Assembly (NCBI RefSeq): GCF_000746525.1
Contig: NZ_CP009048.1
Location: forward strand, 2,597,501-2,661,500
Reading direction: 5' to 3'
DNA: 64,000 nt
From: Pseudomonas alkylphenolica
GTDB taxonomy: Bacteria; Pseudomonadota; Gammaproteobacteria; Pseudomonadales; Pseudomonadaceae
A model generated the notes under the pieces. It saw nothing but the letters and a program-made list of their open reading frames with translations, had not been told where the DNA came from and ran no database searches. This document shows, piece after piece, positions 52,551-61,508 of the stretch (position 1 is its first letter; the number at the start of each line of letters is the position of its first letter). The position numbers and the translations under genes are program-made.

Positions 52551-53849
52551 ATGACTGATGTAAACACCACCACCCACCTGGGTGCGAGCACGGCTGCGCC
52601 GGCGCAAAGCAAAACCTGGAATCGCCACGACACCACCTGGGTCCTGGGTCTGTACGGCACCGCCATTGGCGCCGGTACCCTGTTCCTGCCGATCAACGCC
52701 GGGGTAGGGGGCTTCTGGCCGCTGCTGGTGCTGGCACTGCTGGCGTTCCCGATGACCTACTACGCTCACCGTGGCCTGACCCGCTTTGTGCTGTCCGGCA
52801 AGCGCGGCGCCAGCGAAGACATCACCGAGGTAGTAGAAGAGCACTTTGGTGTCGGCGCCGGCAAGCTGATCACCTTGCTGTACTTCCTGGCCATTTTCCC
52901 CATCCTGCTGGTCTACAGCGTGGCGCTGACCAATACCCTGGGCAGTTTCATGGAGCACCAGTTGCACATGACTCCGCCACCGCGAGCCTTGCTGGCCTTG
53001 CTATTGATCTGTGGCCTGATGATCGTGGTGCGCAGCGGCCAGGGCATCATCGTCAAGGTCATGAGCCTGTTGGTCTACCCCTTTGTGGCCGCGCTGTTGC
53101 TGCTGGCCCTGAGCCTGATCCCCAACTGGAACGGCGCGTTCTTCGCCCAGGCGTCCGAAGGCATGCCGATGGACCTGTTCTTCAAGACTCTGTGGCTGGC
53201 GATCCCGGTGATGGTCTTCTCGTTCAACCATTCGCCGATCATCTCGGCCTTCGCCGTTGACCAGAAGCACCGCTACGGCGAACAGGCCGACCACAAGAGC
53301 AGCCGCATCCTGGCCAGCGCGCATGTGATGATGGTGCTGACGGTGATGTTCTTCTGCTTCAGCTGCGTACTGGCCCTGAGCCCGGCCGATCTGGCAGCGG
53401 CCAAGCAACAGAACATCTCGATCCTCTCGTACCTGGCCAACCACTTCCAGACACCGGTCATTGCCTTTGTCGCGCCGTTGATTGCCCTGGTGGCGATCAC
53501 CAAATCGTTCCTCGGTCATTACATCGGTGCCAGCGAAGGCTTCCAGGGCATGATCGTGAAAAGCCTGCGCAGCCGCGGCAAGCAACTGCCAGCCAAGCGC
53601 CTGGAACAACTGACCGCACTGTTCATGGTGTTGACCTGCTGGGCCGTGGCCACCCTCAACCCGAGCATCCTGGGGATGATCGAGAACCTTGGCGGGCCGA
53701 TTATCGCCTGCCTGTTGTTCCTGATGCCGATGTACGCCATCCACAAGGTGCCGTCGCTGCGCAAATATTCGGGCAAGCTGTCGAATGTCTTCGTGGTGTT
53801 GATCGGCCTGATTACCCTGTCGGCGATTCTTTACTCGTTCTTCGCCTGA
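52551..53849 (+). CDS. Serine/threonine transporter, SdaC-like (HAAAP family)
   Basis: This 432-residue inner-membrane protein has about eleven helices and the family opening TWVLGLYGTAIGAGTLFLPINAG. Conserved segments include RGASEDITEVVEEHFGVGAG, SFNHSPIISAF and FLGHYIGASEGFQG. Members such as SdaC, TdcC and YhaO bring serine or threonine in with protons. Placed beside sdaA, it most likely supplies L-serine for deamination. A strong terminator follows at 53901. Confidence 0.9.
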   Translation: MTDVNTTTHLGASTAAPAQSKTWNRHDTTWVLGLYGTAIGAGTLFLPINAGVGGFWPLLVLALLAFPMTYYAHRGLTRFVLSGKRGASEDITEVVEEHFGVGAGKLITLLYFLAIFPILLVYSVALTNTLGSFMEHQLHMTPPPRALLALLLICGLMIVVRSGQGIIVKVMSLLVYPFVAALLLLALSLIPNWNGAFFAQASEGMPMDLFFKTLWLAIPVMVFSFNHSPIISAFAVDQKHRYGEQADHKSSRILASAHVMMVLTVMFFCFSCVLALSPADLAAAKQQNISILSYLANHFQTPVIAFVAPLIALVAITKSFLGHYIGASEGFQGMIVKSLRSRGKQLPAKRLEQLTALFMVLTCWAVATLNPSILGMIENLGGPIIACLLFLMPMYAIHKVPSLRKYSGKLSNVFVVLIGLITLSAILYSFFA

Positions 53850-53900
53850 GTCGCGTTCCAGGGACAGGACGCTGCGGTTCGTTGCCGTGACTTCCCTTGC

Positions 53901-53945
53901 AAGGGGCCTGACGTTAGTGTGAATGCACTCGCGTCAGGCCCTTTT
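53901..53945 (+). terminator. Intrinsic terminator after the serine transporter
   Basis: AAGGGGCCTGACG and CGTCAGGCCCTTTT form a stem of about eleven pairs, loop of 18 bases, ending in TTTT. It sits between the transporter and the OsmC gene. Confidence 0.75.
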
Positions 53946-53976
53946 GGCTTGACCCTCGCAAAGGAAGCCACTGCAG

Positions 53977-54384
53977 ATGACCGATTCGACCGTTCACGCC
54001 GAGCTGGGTGAGATCCCCTATACCGTCAACCTGTCCGCCGGTGTAAACCAGTGGCTGGCGGATGAAAACCAGGCCCTCGGTGGCCGCGACGCCGGCCCCA
54101 ATCCTCACCAGCTGCTGCTCTCGGCGTTGGGGGCGTGCACCGCAATCACCTTGTCGATGTATGCCCGGCGCAAGGAGTGGCCGCTGCAGCATGTGCATGT
54201 GCAGCTGGATATCGTCAAGGAAGAGAAAACCACACCGATGAGCACCGAGATCAAGCGTGTCATTGAACTGCACGGTGATCTCGATGCGGCCCAGCGTGAG
54301 CGCCTGCTGGGCGTGGCCAACGCCTGTCCGGTGCACAAGCTGCTCAGCGGCAGCATTGCGATCGACAGTCAGTTGAGTGACTAA
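53977..54384 (+). CDS. OsmC-family protein
   Basis: This 135-residue protein has the OsmC/Ohr fold with the two reactive cysteines of the peroxidase centre, one in SALGACTAITLSMYARRK and one in VANACPVHKLL. GGRDAGPNPHQLLLSALGACT is the family signature. OsmC proteins reduce organic hydroperoxides; this short form resembles the YhfA-like subgroup, whose substrate is unclear. The stop overlaps that of the convergent lipoprotein gene by four bases. Confidence 0.85.
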   Translation: MTDSTVHAELGEIPYTVNLSAGVNQWLADENQALGGRDAGPNPHQLLLSALGACTAITLSMYARRKEWPLQHVHVQLDIVKEEKTTPMSTEIKRVIELHGDLDAAQRERLLGVANACPVHKLLSGSIAIDSQLSD

Positions 54385-55058
54385 CGCGCCTCGCTCCTGA
54401 ACTTCACCAAGCTGCGGCGCATGTCCGAGGCCCAGCCGTCGAGTACCGGCTGGACGTCTTTCACGGTCAGCTTGGTGGTTTTGTTCTCAAGCTCCGTGCC
54501 GGCGCCTTTGCGTACCACCTGGGCGACCACTGTGTTATTGCCGCCGTCGAGAATTGCCGCTTCGGTGGCGATGTCGACATCCTGGTCACGACCACCGGCA
54601 GCAGTCATGACGGCTGCCGTCACCAGGGCGATCGGGATCACCTCATAAGGCTTGAGCCCTTCGGTGTGGGTTGCCACCGCGGTAATCGCCGGGCGCACCA
54701 CCAGCACGTTCGGGCCCGGACCTGTGGCCAGCGGTACGACCGCACCCAGTTCACGCTTGAGCGCTGTGTCGTAGTAGTGGGTGATCTGCTGCAGCGTTTG
54801 TGGGGTGATCACGTCGGTGGGCTGCGGTTTGGGATAGAACTGGCTCGGCTCGATGTACACCTGTTTGTAGTTGGCGGCCTTGAAGTTGGGGGAGATCCAG
54901 CGCATTACCGGGGCGCCGGAGATACTTTCGGCCTCTTTCAGGCGGCTGTAGTCCTTGAGAAAACCGGAGTATTCACTGGGGTCGACCCTGGAGTTGGCGC
55001 ATCCGGCCAGTACGATAAGTGCGGAGCAGAGTAAGGTTGAACGCAGTGCAGATTTCAT
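54381..55058 (-). CDS. DUF3313-family lipoprotein
   Basis: This 225-residue protein has a lipoprotein signal peptide with lipobox LAGC near residue 20. The mature part (YSGFLKDYSRLKEAESISG, RWISPNFKAANYKQVYIEP) matches the DUF3313 family of outer-membrane or periplasmic lipoproteins of unknown function. It ends in a basic helix. It is alone, convergent with the OsmC gene, with its promoter in the 55059-55161 gap. Confidence 0.8.
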   Translation of the reverse strand: MKSALRSTLLCSALIVLAGCANSRVDPSEYSGFLKDYSRLKEAESISGAPVMRWISPNFKAANYKQVYIEPSQFYPKPQPTDVITPQTLQQITHYYDTALKRELGAVVPLATGPGPNVLVVRPAITAVATHTEGLKPYEVIPIALVTAAVMTAAGGRDQDVDIATEAAILDGGNNTVVAQVVRKGAGTELENKTTKLTVKDVQPVLDGWASDMRRSLVKFRSEAR

Positions 55059-55161
55059 CGGCTTTCGTTCCTTGGCAATGGTTGCGATGACGCGTGTGAG
55101 ATGACTTCAACAAAGCTAGCAGCTCCCGGCTTGCGCGCCAGAGCTTGCTGTGGATTTCCCC

Positions 55162-55234
55162 GGGTGGGAGCGGGCTTGCCCCGCGATTGCGGCTTGTCAG
55201 CAGCATCGTATCGCGGGGCAAGCCCGCTCCCACC
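55162..55234. repeat. REP palindrome pair abutting the enoyl-CoA hydratase stop
   Basis: GGGTGGGAGCGGGCTTGCCC at 55162 and its reverse complement ending at 55234 enclose 22 bases. The right arm ends one base from the stop codon of the leftward hydratase gene, so it lies where a terminator would. Confidence 0.85.
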
Positions 55235-55235
55235 G

Positions 55236-55982
55236 TCAATCCTTTACCAGCGCACGCAACGCCGCCTTCGCCTCGGGCGTATGCAGACGCTCGATAAACA
55301 GCAGGCCCTCGCGACGCACGCAGGCTTCCAGTTCTGACCGATGCGTATCCTTGAGAAGCCGTTTGCTGACCCGCAGCGCCTCCTGAGGCAGTCTTTGCAG
55401 ACGCTGCGCCAATTGCAAAGCAGCTTGCAGGCACTGTTCGCCATCTTCATGCAGCTCATTGGCCAGACCCCATTGCACGGCCTGCTCGCCTGTCAGCAGC
55501 TCATTGCACAACAGCAGCCGGGCCGCCCGGGGGTGTCCCAGCAAGCGTGGCAACAACAGGCTGGAGCCAAACTCCGGGCACAAGCCCAGCGGTACAAAGG
55601 GCATGCGCAGTTTGGCCGAGCGGCTCATCAGTACCTGATCGCAGTGCAACAGCAAGGTAGTGCCGATGCCGATGGCAGCGCCGCAGACGGCGGCAATCAG
55701 CGGCTTGTCCAGGGCCATGACAATACGCATCAGGCGAAACACCGGGCTGTCCATGTCGACGGGCGGGTTGTCGAGAAAATCCTTGAGGTCGTTACCGGCG
55801 CTGAAGCACTGGGCGCCGCCGGTGATGACGATGACCTCGACCTGCGGGTCATCGGTGGCCGCCAGCAGCAGCTCGCCAAGCGCGCTGTACATGGCGCTGT
55901 TCAAGGCGTTGAGTTTGTCTGGCCGGTTGAAGGTCAGGGTCAGCAAGCCGTTGTTCAGGTCACGGATAATCAGGTCGGTCAT
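55236..55982 (-). CDS. Enoyl-CoA hydratase/isomerase family protein
   Basis: This 248-residue protein has the crotonase fold: LTFNRPDKLNALNSAMYSAL, the first oxyanion-hole segment CFSAGNDLKDF and the second AAVCGAAIGIGTTLLLHCD. The position of the usual first glutamate is FVPLGLCPEFGSS, so the catalytic pair is only partly as in standard hydratases and the reaction may be an isomerisation. It lies 30 bases after the cupin regulator gene, same direction. The substrate is unknown. Confidence 0.8.
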   Translation of the reverse strand: MTDLIIRDLNNGLLTLTFNRPDKLNALNSAMYSALGELLLAATDDPQVEVIVITGGAQCFSAGNDLKDFLDNPPVDMDSPVFRLMRIVMALDKPLIAAVCGAAIGIGTTLLLHCDQVLMSRSAKLRMPFVPLGLCPEFGSSLLLPRLLGHPRAARLLLCNELLTGEQAVQWGLANELHEDGEQCLQAALQLAQRLQRLPQEALRVSKRLLKDTHRSELEACVRREGLLFIERLHTPEAKAALRALVKD

Positions 55983-56012
55983 GGCAAGCCTTTATTGTTC
56001 TTGTCTTGGGAT

Positions 56013-56627
56013 TCAGAAGGTCGGTGGCGTGATCACCCAGATGACCACGGCATCGACCTCGCCAGGGTTGCCGTAGCGGTGCGGTTCCTGGCTGGAAAAA
56101 CTGAAGCTGTCGCCTTCGCTCAACTGAAAGTAGCGATCGCCCACCCACAGCTCGAAACTGCCGGACAGCAGATAACCGGCTTCTTCGCCTTCATGGCTGT
56201 AGCTCTGCTGGCTGTAGGTGCCTGGGGGGAAGCGCGAGTGGAGCATTTCCAGCTCACGGTTCGGCTGCGGAGTCAGTAGCTGGTCAACGATGCCATCTTC
56301 GTAGTGGACACTCAGGCGGCTGTTTTTGCGTACCACGTAGCCGTTGTCTTCAGGATCGGTGCTGGCTTCGCTGGCGAAAAACCACTGGATGGTCACGCCC
56401 AGGCTGCGGGCGATGTTGAACAGCGCCGGAATCGACGGGTAGGACAGGTTGCGTTCCAGCTGGCTGATGTAGCCAGCGGTCAGCTCGCTCTGCTGGGCCA
56501 GTTCGGCCAGGGTCATGCCCCGGCGTTTGCGCAGGCCGCGAATACGCGTGCCGAGAAACTGCGGGGCGGCGGCGCCTTCCTGGCTGGGAACGGCGCCGGC
56601 GGGCGGCATCTTGCTGCTGTTGCTCAT
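56013..56627 (-). CDS. XRE-cupin transcriptional regulator
   Basis: This 204-residue regulator has an N-terminal helix-turn-helix (RIRGLRKRRGMTLAELAQQS, then LTAGYISQLERNLSYPS) and a C-terminal cupin (SHEGEEAGYLLSGSFELWVG, then EGDSFSFSSQEPHRYGNPG). This PuuR-like type commonly senses amines or amino acids. The ATG at 56627 follows GGAGC; the frame upstream to 56816 has no site. It lies between the hydratase and the flavin oxidoreductase genes in one direction and may bind the palindrome at 58680. Confidence 0.85.
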   Translation of the reverse strand: MSNSSKMPPAGAVPSQEGAAAPQFLGTRIRGLRKRRGMTLAELAQQSELTAGYISQLERNLSYPSIPALFNIARSLGVTIQWFFASEASTDPEDNGYVVRKNSRLSVHYEDGIVDQLLTPQPNRELEMLHSRFPPGTYSQQSYSHEGEEAGYLLSGSFELWVGDRYFQLSEGDSFSFSSQEPHRYGNPGEVDAVVIWVITPPTF

Positions 56628-56674
56628 GGGGTGCTCCGAACCGCACGCTGCAAAGCCCCGGAGTATAAACAGGC

Positions 56675-58624
56675 TCAGAGCGTCCAGGCGACCTTCAATC
56701 CTTCGTAAATGGCTTCTTCGGCGGTGCGCGGGGCCAGGCAATCGCCGATCCGCTTCACTTGCACCAGGCCGCTGAGCTCGTCTACCAGGGTATCGACCGG
56801 TTGATGACCCTGGCACAACACCAGGGTGTCGATGTCCTCGAAGATCATCGGCTCGCCGCTGGCGGTGTGTTGCAGGTACACGGTGTTGTCATCGCAGCCG
56901 TACAGGCGGGCATAGGGGGTGATGGGGATGCCGAGTTTATGCAGCTCACCGGCCAGCTGGTCGCGTACATACAACGGCAGGTTTTCGCCGCAGTGGGTGC
57001 CATTGAGCGCCAGCTGCACCTGGTGTCCGGCGCGGACCAGACGTTCGGCGATGCCCGGGCCGATCCAGTCGCAGCGCCAGTCCACCACCAGTACCGAACG
57101 CCCGAGCGTGACCTCATCGCGCAGCACCTGCCAGGCATCGACGACTTGCAGTTCACCCCCACGCTCGAAGGCCGGCCAGTAAGGCTCGGCACCGGTGGCG
57201 ACGATCACCAGGTCGGGCTTTTCACGTTCCACCAGGGCGCGATCGACCCGGGTGTTGCGCACCACCTCGACACCGGCCAGCTGCATTTCGCGCTGTAGGT
57301 TGGTGCTGGCGCCGCCGAATTCGGCACGGCGCGGCAGCAATTGCGCCAGCAGCACCTGGCCGCCCAGCTGCGCGCTGGCTTCGTACAGGGTTACCTCATG
57401 CCCGCGTGCTGCCGCCACTGCGGCAGCCTTCATGCCAGCGGGGCCGCCACCGGCGACCATGATGCGCTTGCGTTGCGGCGCTTTCTGAAGCTGGCCGAAC
57501 TGCTGTTCACGCCCGGTTTCCGGGTGCTGGATGCAGGAGATCGGCAGGCCGCGATGGAAATGGCCGATGCAGGCCTGGTTGCAGGCGATACACGCACGCA
57601 CATCCTCGGCGCGGCCGCTGTCGGTCTTGTTCGGCATCTCTGGGTCGCAGATCAGCGCGCGAGTCATGCCGCAGACATCGGCCTGGCCACGGGCCAGGAT
57701 CAGTTCGGCTTCCTGCGGCTGGTTGATACGCCCGGTGACGAACAGCGGAATCGACAGGCTGGCCTTGAAGGTACCGGCTTCACGCGCCAGGTATGCCGCT
57801 TCGATGGCCATCGGCGGGACGATATGTATCGCGCCGCCGAGCGAGGCCGAGGTGCCGGCGACGATATGCACATAGTCGAGCGCCGACTGCAGCAGTTGTA
57901 CCGCCGCCAGGGATTCGTCTTCAGTGAGGCCTTCGGCATCACGCTCGTCGGCGCTGATGCGCAGGCCGATGATGAAATCGGGCGCGGTGGCGGCGCGTAC
58001 CGCCGCAATCACTTCGCGCAGAAAGCGCAAGCGCTGTTCCAGCTCGCCGTTGTAGCCATCGGTGCGGCGGTTGACCCGTGGGTTGATGAACTGCGCCGGC
58101 AGATAACCATGGCTGGCGACCACTTCGACGCCATCGATCCCGGCCTGATGCAGGCGCCGGGCAGCATCGGCGTAGCCTTGCACGATCTCGTCGATCATCG
58201 CCTGGTCGAGGGCCCGCGGCATCACCCGGAAGCGTTCATTGGGCACCGCCGAGGCTGAATAAGCCACGGCCAGCAAGCCGTCGCTGGACTCCATGATCTC
58301 CCGGCCGGGGTGAAAAATCTGCGACAGCACCACCGTGCCATGGGCATGACAGGTCTCGGCCAGCTGGCGGTAACCCTCGATGCAGGCATCGTCGGTGGCC
58401 ATCAGCACATGCGAGGTGTAGCGCGCACTGTCGTGCACCCCGGCCACCTGCAGCACGATCAGACCGACGCCACCTTCGGCACGGGCCTTGTGGTAGGCGA
58501 TCAGGCGGTCGTTGACCAGGTTGTCGGTGGGGATCGAGGTGTCGTGGCCGCTGGACATGATGCGGTTCTTCAGGCGTTTGCCCCGGATTTGCAGCGGTTC
58601 GAACAGGTGCGTGAAGGTCGACAT
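56675..58624 (-). CDS. Old-yellow-enzyme/Fe-S flavin oxidoreductase (2,4-dienoyl-CoA reductase type)
   Basis: This 649-residue enzyme has an N-terminal FMN TIM barrel (FEPLQIRGKRLKNRIMSSGH; GVEVVASHGYLPAQFINPRV NRR-type loop), a 4Fe-4S site with spacing C-x2-C-x3-C-x11-C (CIACNQAC...SC), and a C-terminal FAD/NAD(P) domain (MVAGGGPAGMKAAAVAAARG). The family includes dimethylamine and trimethylamine dehydrogenases, dienoyl-CoA reductase and betaine demethylases. The ATG at 58624 has GGAG upstream, and the earlier open frame is spurious. It is divergent from a PotD-like binding protein. A betaine or amine substrate is possible but not proven. Confidence 0.8.
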   Translation of the reverse strand: MSTFTHLFEPLQIRGKRLKNRIMSSGHDTSIPTDNLVNDRLIAYHKARAEGGVGLIVLQVAGVHDSARYTSHVLMATDDACIEGYRQLAETCHAHGTVVLSQIFHPGREIMESSDGLLAVAYSASAVPNERFRVMPRALDQAMIDEIVQGYADAARRLHQAGIDGVEVVASHGYLPAQFINPRVNRRTDGYNGELEQRLRFLREVIAAVRAATAPDFIIGLRISADERDAEGLTEDESLAAVQLLQSALDYVHIVAGTSASLGGAIHIVPPMAIEAAYLAREAGTFKASLSIPLFVTGRINQPQEAELILARGQADVCGMTRALICDPEMPNKTDSGRAEDVRACIACNQACIGHFHRGLPISCIQHPETGREQQFGQLQKAPQRKRIMVAGGGPAGMKAAAVAAARGHEVTLYEASAQLGGQVLLAQLLPRRAEFGGASTNLQREMQLAGVEVVRNTRVDRALVEREKPDLVIVATGAEPYWPAFERGGELQVVDAWQVLRDEVTLGRSVLVVDWRCDWIGPGIAERLVRAGHQVQLALNGTHCGENLPLYVRDQLAGELHKLGIPITPYARLYGCDDNTVYLQHTASGEPMIFEDIDTLVLCQGHQPVDTLVDELSGLVQVKRIGDCLAPRTAEEAIYEGLKVAWTL

Positions 58625-58679
58625 GCTGTGCAGGCTCCAGCGGGTTGTTGTTTTTATTTTTCTATAGAAGTGTACCGCT

Positions 58680-58706
58680 AGTAAAAAATCAACTTGTTTT
58701 TTTACT
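58680..58706. promoter_or_regulatory. Palindromic A/T-rich operator between divergent genes
   Basis: AGTAAAAAA and TTTTTTACT form a perfect inverted repeat with a nine-base spacer. It lies in the 184-base gap between the flavin oxidoreductase and the binding protein. The XRE-cupin or the TetR regulator of the cluster is a candidate ligand. Confidence 0.5.
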
Positions 58707-58808
58707 TGGCATTGACTAGTTTTCGATTCACCCCGAGTCCTGGGGCACACCTCACAACAACAAGAAAACGGACTGCGCCTGGCGCGGTACCAGCATGAGG
58801 AACCACGA

Positions 58809-59846
58809 ATGAAAGCGAACCTGCTCAAACTCTCGCCCTGGCTGCTTGCCCTTGGCCTTGGCAGTGCCCAGGCAGCACCGGACATGGTGGTCGTCGCCTA
58901 CGGCGGCGCCGGTCAGAAAGCCCAGGATGCAGCGATTTTCCAGCCTTTCAGCGCCCAGGACGGCAGCAAACTGATCCAGAGTGAATACAACGGCGAAATG
59001 GCCCGGATCAAGGTGATGGTCGACACCGGCAACGTCGACTGGGACCTGGTCATGATCGAGGCGCCGGACCTGATGCGCGGCTGCGAGGAGGGCATGTATG
59101 AACGCCTCGACTGGGCCCAGATCGGCCGCGCCGAGCAGTTGATTCCCGATGCGGCCCAGGAGTGTGGTTCGGCGGTGCTGGTGTGGAGCGTGGCGATTGC
59201 CTACGACAAGAACAAACTGGCCCAGGCGCCGGCGTCATGGTCGGATTTCTGGGACGTGCAGAAGATCCCCGGCAAGCGTGGCCTGCGCAAACGCGCGGTG
59301 TACAACCTGGAGTTCGCCCTGATGGCCGACGGCGTCAAAGCCGAAGATGTCTACAAGGTGCTGGCGACCCCGCAAGGCGTCGACCGCGCCTTCGCCAAAC
59401 TCACAGAACTCAAGCCCTACATCCAGTGGTGGGAAGCCGGTGCGCAACCGGCGCAATGGCTAAGCGCCGGCGACGTGGTGATGACCTCGACCTACAGCGG
59501 CCGGATCGCCGTCGCCGCGCAGGAGGGTAGTTCATTGGCGGTGGTCTGGCCGGGCAGCCTGTACGGCATGGACTACTGGGCGATTATCAAGGGCTCCAAG
59601 CATGTCGACCAGGCCAAGCGCCTGATCGCCTTCGCCAACCAGCCCGACACCCAGGTGCGCTACGTCAATGCGATTCCTTACGGGCCAACCAACACCGAGG
59701 CGGCTGCGGAGCTTGATCCGAAGCTGGCCAACTGGGTGCCGACCTCCAAGCAGAACCTTGAAGGCGCCCTGGCGATGAACGTCGAGTTCTGGGTCGACCA
59801 CGGCGATGAACTCGAAGAGCGCTTCAACGCCTGGGCCAGTAAGTAA
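58809..59846 (+). CDS. PotD-like periplasmic solute-binding protein without other ABC genes
   Basis: This 345-residue protein has a signal peptide (cleavage after AQA) and the type II periplasmic binding fold of the spermidine/putrescine group: VVVAYGGAGQKAQDAA, DWDLVMIEAPDL, VLVWSVAIAYDKN, MTSTYSGRIAVAAQEG and GMDYWAIIKGSKH. Members bind polyamines, opines or other small cations. No permease or ATPase gene is nearby, so it is an orphan binding protein. A very strong hairpin follows its stop, ending the transcript. Confidence 0.85.
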   Translation: MKANLLKLSPWLLALGLGSAQAAPDMVVVAYGGAGQKAQDAAIFQPFSAQDGSKLIQSEYNGEMARIKVMVDTGNVDWDLVMIEAPDLMRGCEEGMYERLDWAQIGRAEQLIPDAAQECGSAVLVWSVAIAYDKNKLAQAPASWSDFWDVQKIPGKRGLRKRAVYNLEFALMADGVKAEDVYKVLATPQGVDRAFAKLTELKPYIQWWEAGAQPAQWLSAGDVVMTSTYSGRIAVAAQEGSSLAVVWPGSLYGMDYWAIIKGSKHVDQAKRLIAFANQPDTQVRYVNAIPYGPTNTEAAAELDPKLANWVPTSKQNLEGALAMNVEFWVDHGDELEERFNAWASK

Positions 59847-59853
59847 CCCTTGA

Positions 59854-59886
59854 GGGCTGGACACCGCCGGGTGTCCAGCCCTATTG
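59854..59886 (+). terminator. Hairpin terminator after the binding-protein gene
   Basis: GGGCTGGACACC and GGTGTCCAGCCC form a perfect 12-base-pair stem with a four-base loop, eight bases after the stop. The T-tract is weak (TATTGT). Confidence 0.7.
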
Positions 59887-59918
59887 TCTGGCCAGCCATT
59901 TGCCTGAGAACAACAACA

Positions 59919-60680
59919 ATGAATCCGACTGAAACCGAACTGCGCCTGCGTCAGGAACTGGCCGCCTGTTACCGGCTGATCGCGCATTTCCGCATGACCG
60001 ACCTGATCTTCACCCATATTTCGGTGCGCATTCCCGGCCCCGAGCACCACTTTCTGATCAATCCCTACGGCTTGATGTTCGATGAAATCACCGCCTCCAA
60101 CCTGGTCAAGATCGACCTGCAAGGCAATGCCGTCGAGCCGTCACCGTATCCGGTCAACCCTGCAGGCTTCGTGATCCACAGCGCCATTCACGGCGCCCGT
60201 GAAGATGCCCGGTGCGTACTGCACACCCATACCAAGGCCGGTTGTGCGGTGGCCGCGCTCAAGTGCGGGTTGCTGCCGGTCAACCAGATCTCCATGGAGT
60301 TCTACGGCAAGGTTGCCTACCACGACTACGAAGGCGTGGCCCTGGACATGGATGAGCAGCAGCGTCTGGTGGCTGACCTTGGCAACAAGCCGGTGTTGAT
60401 GCTGCGTAACCATGGTTTGCTGACCGTCGGCGAGAACGTCAGCGAAGCATTCCTGCGCATGTATTACCTGGAAAAAGCCTGTGAAATCCAGCTGGCAGCG
60501 CAAGCGGCCGGTGAGATTGTGCTGCCGTCGGATGCGGTCTGCGCCCATACCGAGCGCCAGTTCAACGATCACGCGCGGCAGCTGAAAGAAGGCGAGCTGA
60601 CCGATAGCGGCGCGATGCAGCTGGCGTGGAAGGCCTTGTTGAGGATGCTGGAACGGGTGGCACCGGACTATCGCGACTGA
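59919..60680 (+). CDS. Class II aldolase/adducin-family protein
   Basis: This 253-residue protein has the class II aldolase fold: FTHISVRIPG, the metal histidines in CVLHTHTKAG and a later RNHGLLTVGENVSEAF. Members are sugar-phosphate aldolases or epimerases, with zinc bound by the histidines. The ATG at 59919 lies within ACAACAATG, with a weak TGAGAA site; the frame opens earlier within the terminator. It sits between a binding protein and a TetR regulator and may be part of their pathway. The substrate is unknown. Confidence 0.85.
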   Translation: MNPTETELRLRQELAACYRLIAHFRMTDLIFTHISVRIPGPEHHFLINPYGLMFDEITASNLVKIDLQGNAVEPSPYPVNPAGFVIHSAIHGAREDARCVLHTHTKAGCAVAALKCGLLPVNQISMEFYGKVAYHDYEGVALDMDEQQRLVADLGNKPVLMLRNHGLLTVGENVSEAFLRMYYLEKACEIQLAAQAAGEIVLPSDAVCAHTERQFNDHARQLKEGELTDSGAMQLAWKALLRMLERVAPDYRD

Positions 60681-60710
60681 TTGGGAGTTGCTGTACAGTC
60701 GTTCAATAGC

Positions 60711-60765
60711 ATCGCGGGGCAAGCCCGCTCCCACAGCTCCCTGTGGGAGCGGGCTTGCCCCGCGA
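60711..60765. repeat. REP palindrome pair between the aldolase and TetR genes
   Basis: ATCGCGGGGCAAGCCCGCTC and its inverted copy are close together and form one long hairpin, like the element at 52453. It separates two genes that run the same way. Confidence 0.85.
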
Positions 60766-60794
60766 AAAGACAGCCCACCCAATGAGAACCATCC

Positions 60795-61439
60795 ATGAGC
60801 CAGGAAGCCCGTTACAGCCGTATGGTCCCCGAGTTGCGCAAGGCCAACCTGGTCGAAGCAACGCTGGTGTGTCTGAAGCGACACGGCTTTCAGGGTGCCT
60901 CGATTCGCAAGATCTCGGCCGAGGCGGGAGTCTCGGTGGGGTTGATCAGCCACCACTATTCGGGCAAGGACGAACTGGTGGCCGAAGCCTACATGGCGGT
61001 CACCGGGCGGGTCATGGGCCTGATCCGCGAAGCCATGGCCCAGGCCGCACCGAATGCCCGCGAGCGCCTGTCGGCGTTCTTTCGCGCCTCGTTCTGCGCT
61101 GAACTGCTCGATCCGCAATTGCTTGATGCCTGGCTGGCGTTCTGGGGCGCGGTGAAAACCGCCGAGGCCATCAACCAGGTGCACGATCACTCCTACGGGG
61201 AATACCGCAATGAACTGGGCCGCCTGCTCAGCGAGCTGGCCCGGGAGGAGGATTGGCAAGCCTTCGACGCCGACCTTGCGGCCATTAGCCTCAGCGCCTT
61301 GCTCGACGGTTTGTGGCTGGAATCGGGGCTCAACCCTGGCACTTTCACCCCCGAGCAGGGCGTGCAGATCTGCGAGGCCTGGGTCGACGGCCTGCAAGCC
61401 GGTGGACGGCGGCGCTTCACCCTGACCGAGGGCTGTTGA
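60795..61439 (+). CDS. TetR-family regulator, BetI-like
   Basis: This 214-residue regulator has the TetR helix-turn-helix (EATLVCLKRHGFQGASIRKI, then SAEAGVSVGLISHHYSGKDE) and a C-terminal ligand domain (LLDPQLLDAWLAFWGAVKT). The sequence resembles BetI, the choline-responsive repressor of betaine synthesis, but no bet genes are near. It may control the adjacent island through a quaternary amine signal. The start at 60795 has AACCATCC before it, a poor site. Confidence 0.8.
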   Translation: MSQEARYSRMVPELRKANLVEATLVCLKRHGFQGASIRKISAEAGVSVGLISHHYSGKDELVAEAYMAVTGRVMGLIREAMAQAAPNARERLSAFFRASFCAELLDPQLLDAWLAFWGAVKTAEAINQVHDHSYGEYRNELGRLLSELAREEDWQAFDADLAAISLSALLDGLWLESGLNPGTFTPEQGVQICEAWVDGLQAGGRRRFTLTEGC

Positions 61440-61508
61440 TCGGTCGTTCAGTAATGGGTAGGCTGCTGTCGCGAGTTACATAACAACGACTATAAGAGAC
61501 AACACGCA

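Noticed and set aside
60141..61397. A 418-codon minus-strand open frame over the aldolase and TetR genes
   Set aside because: It reads through a REP palindrome and two well-supported genes.
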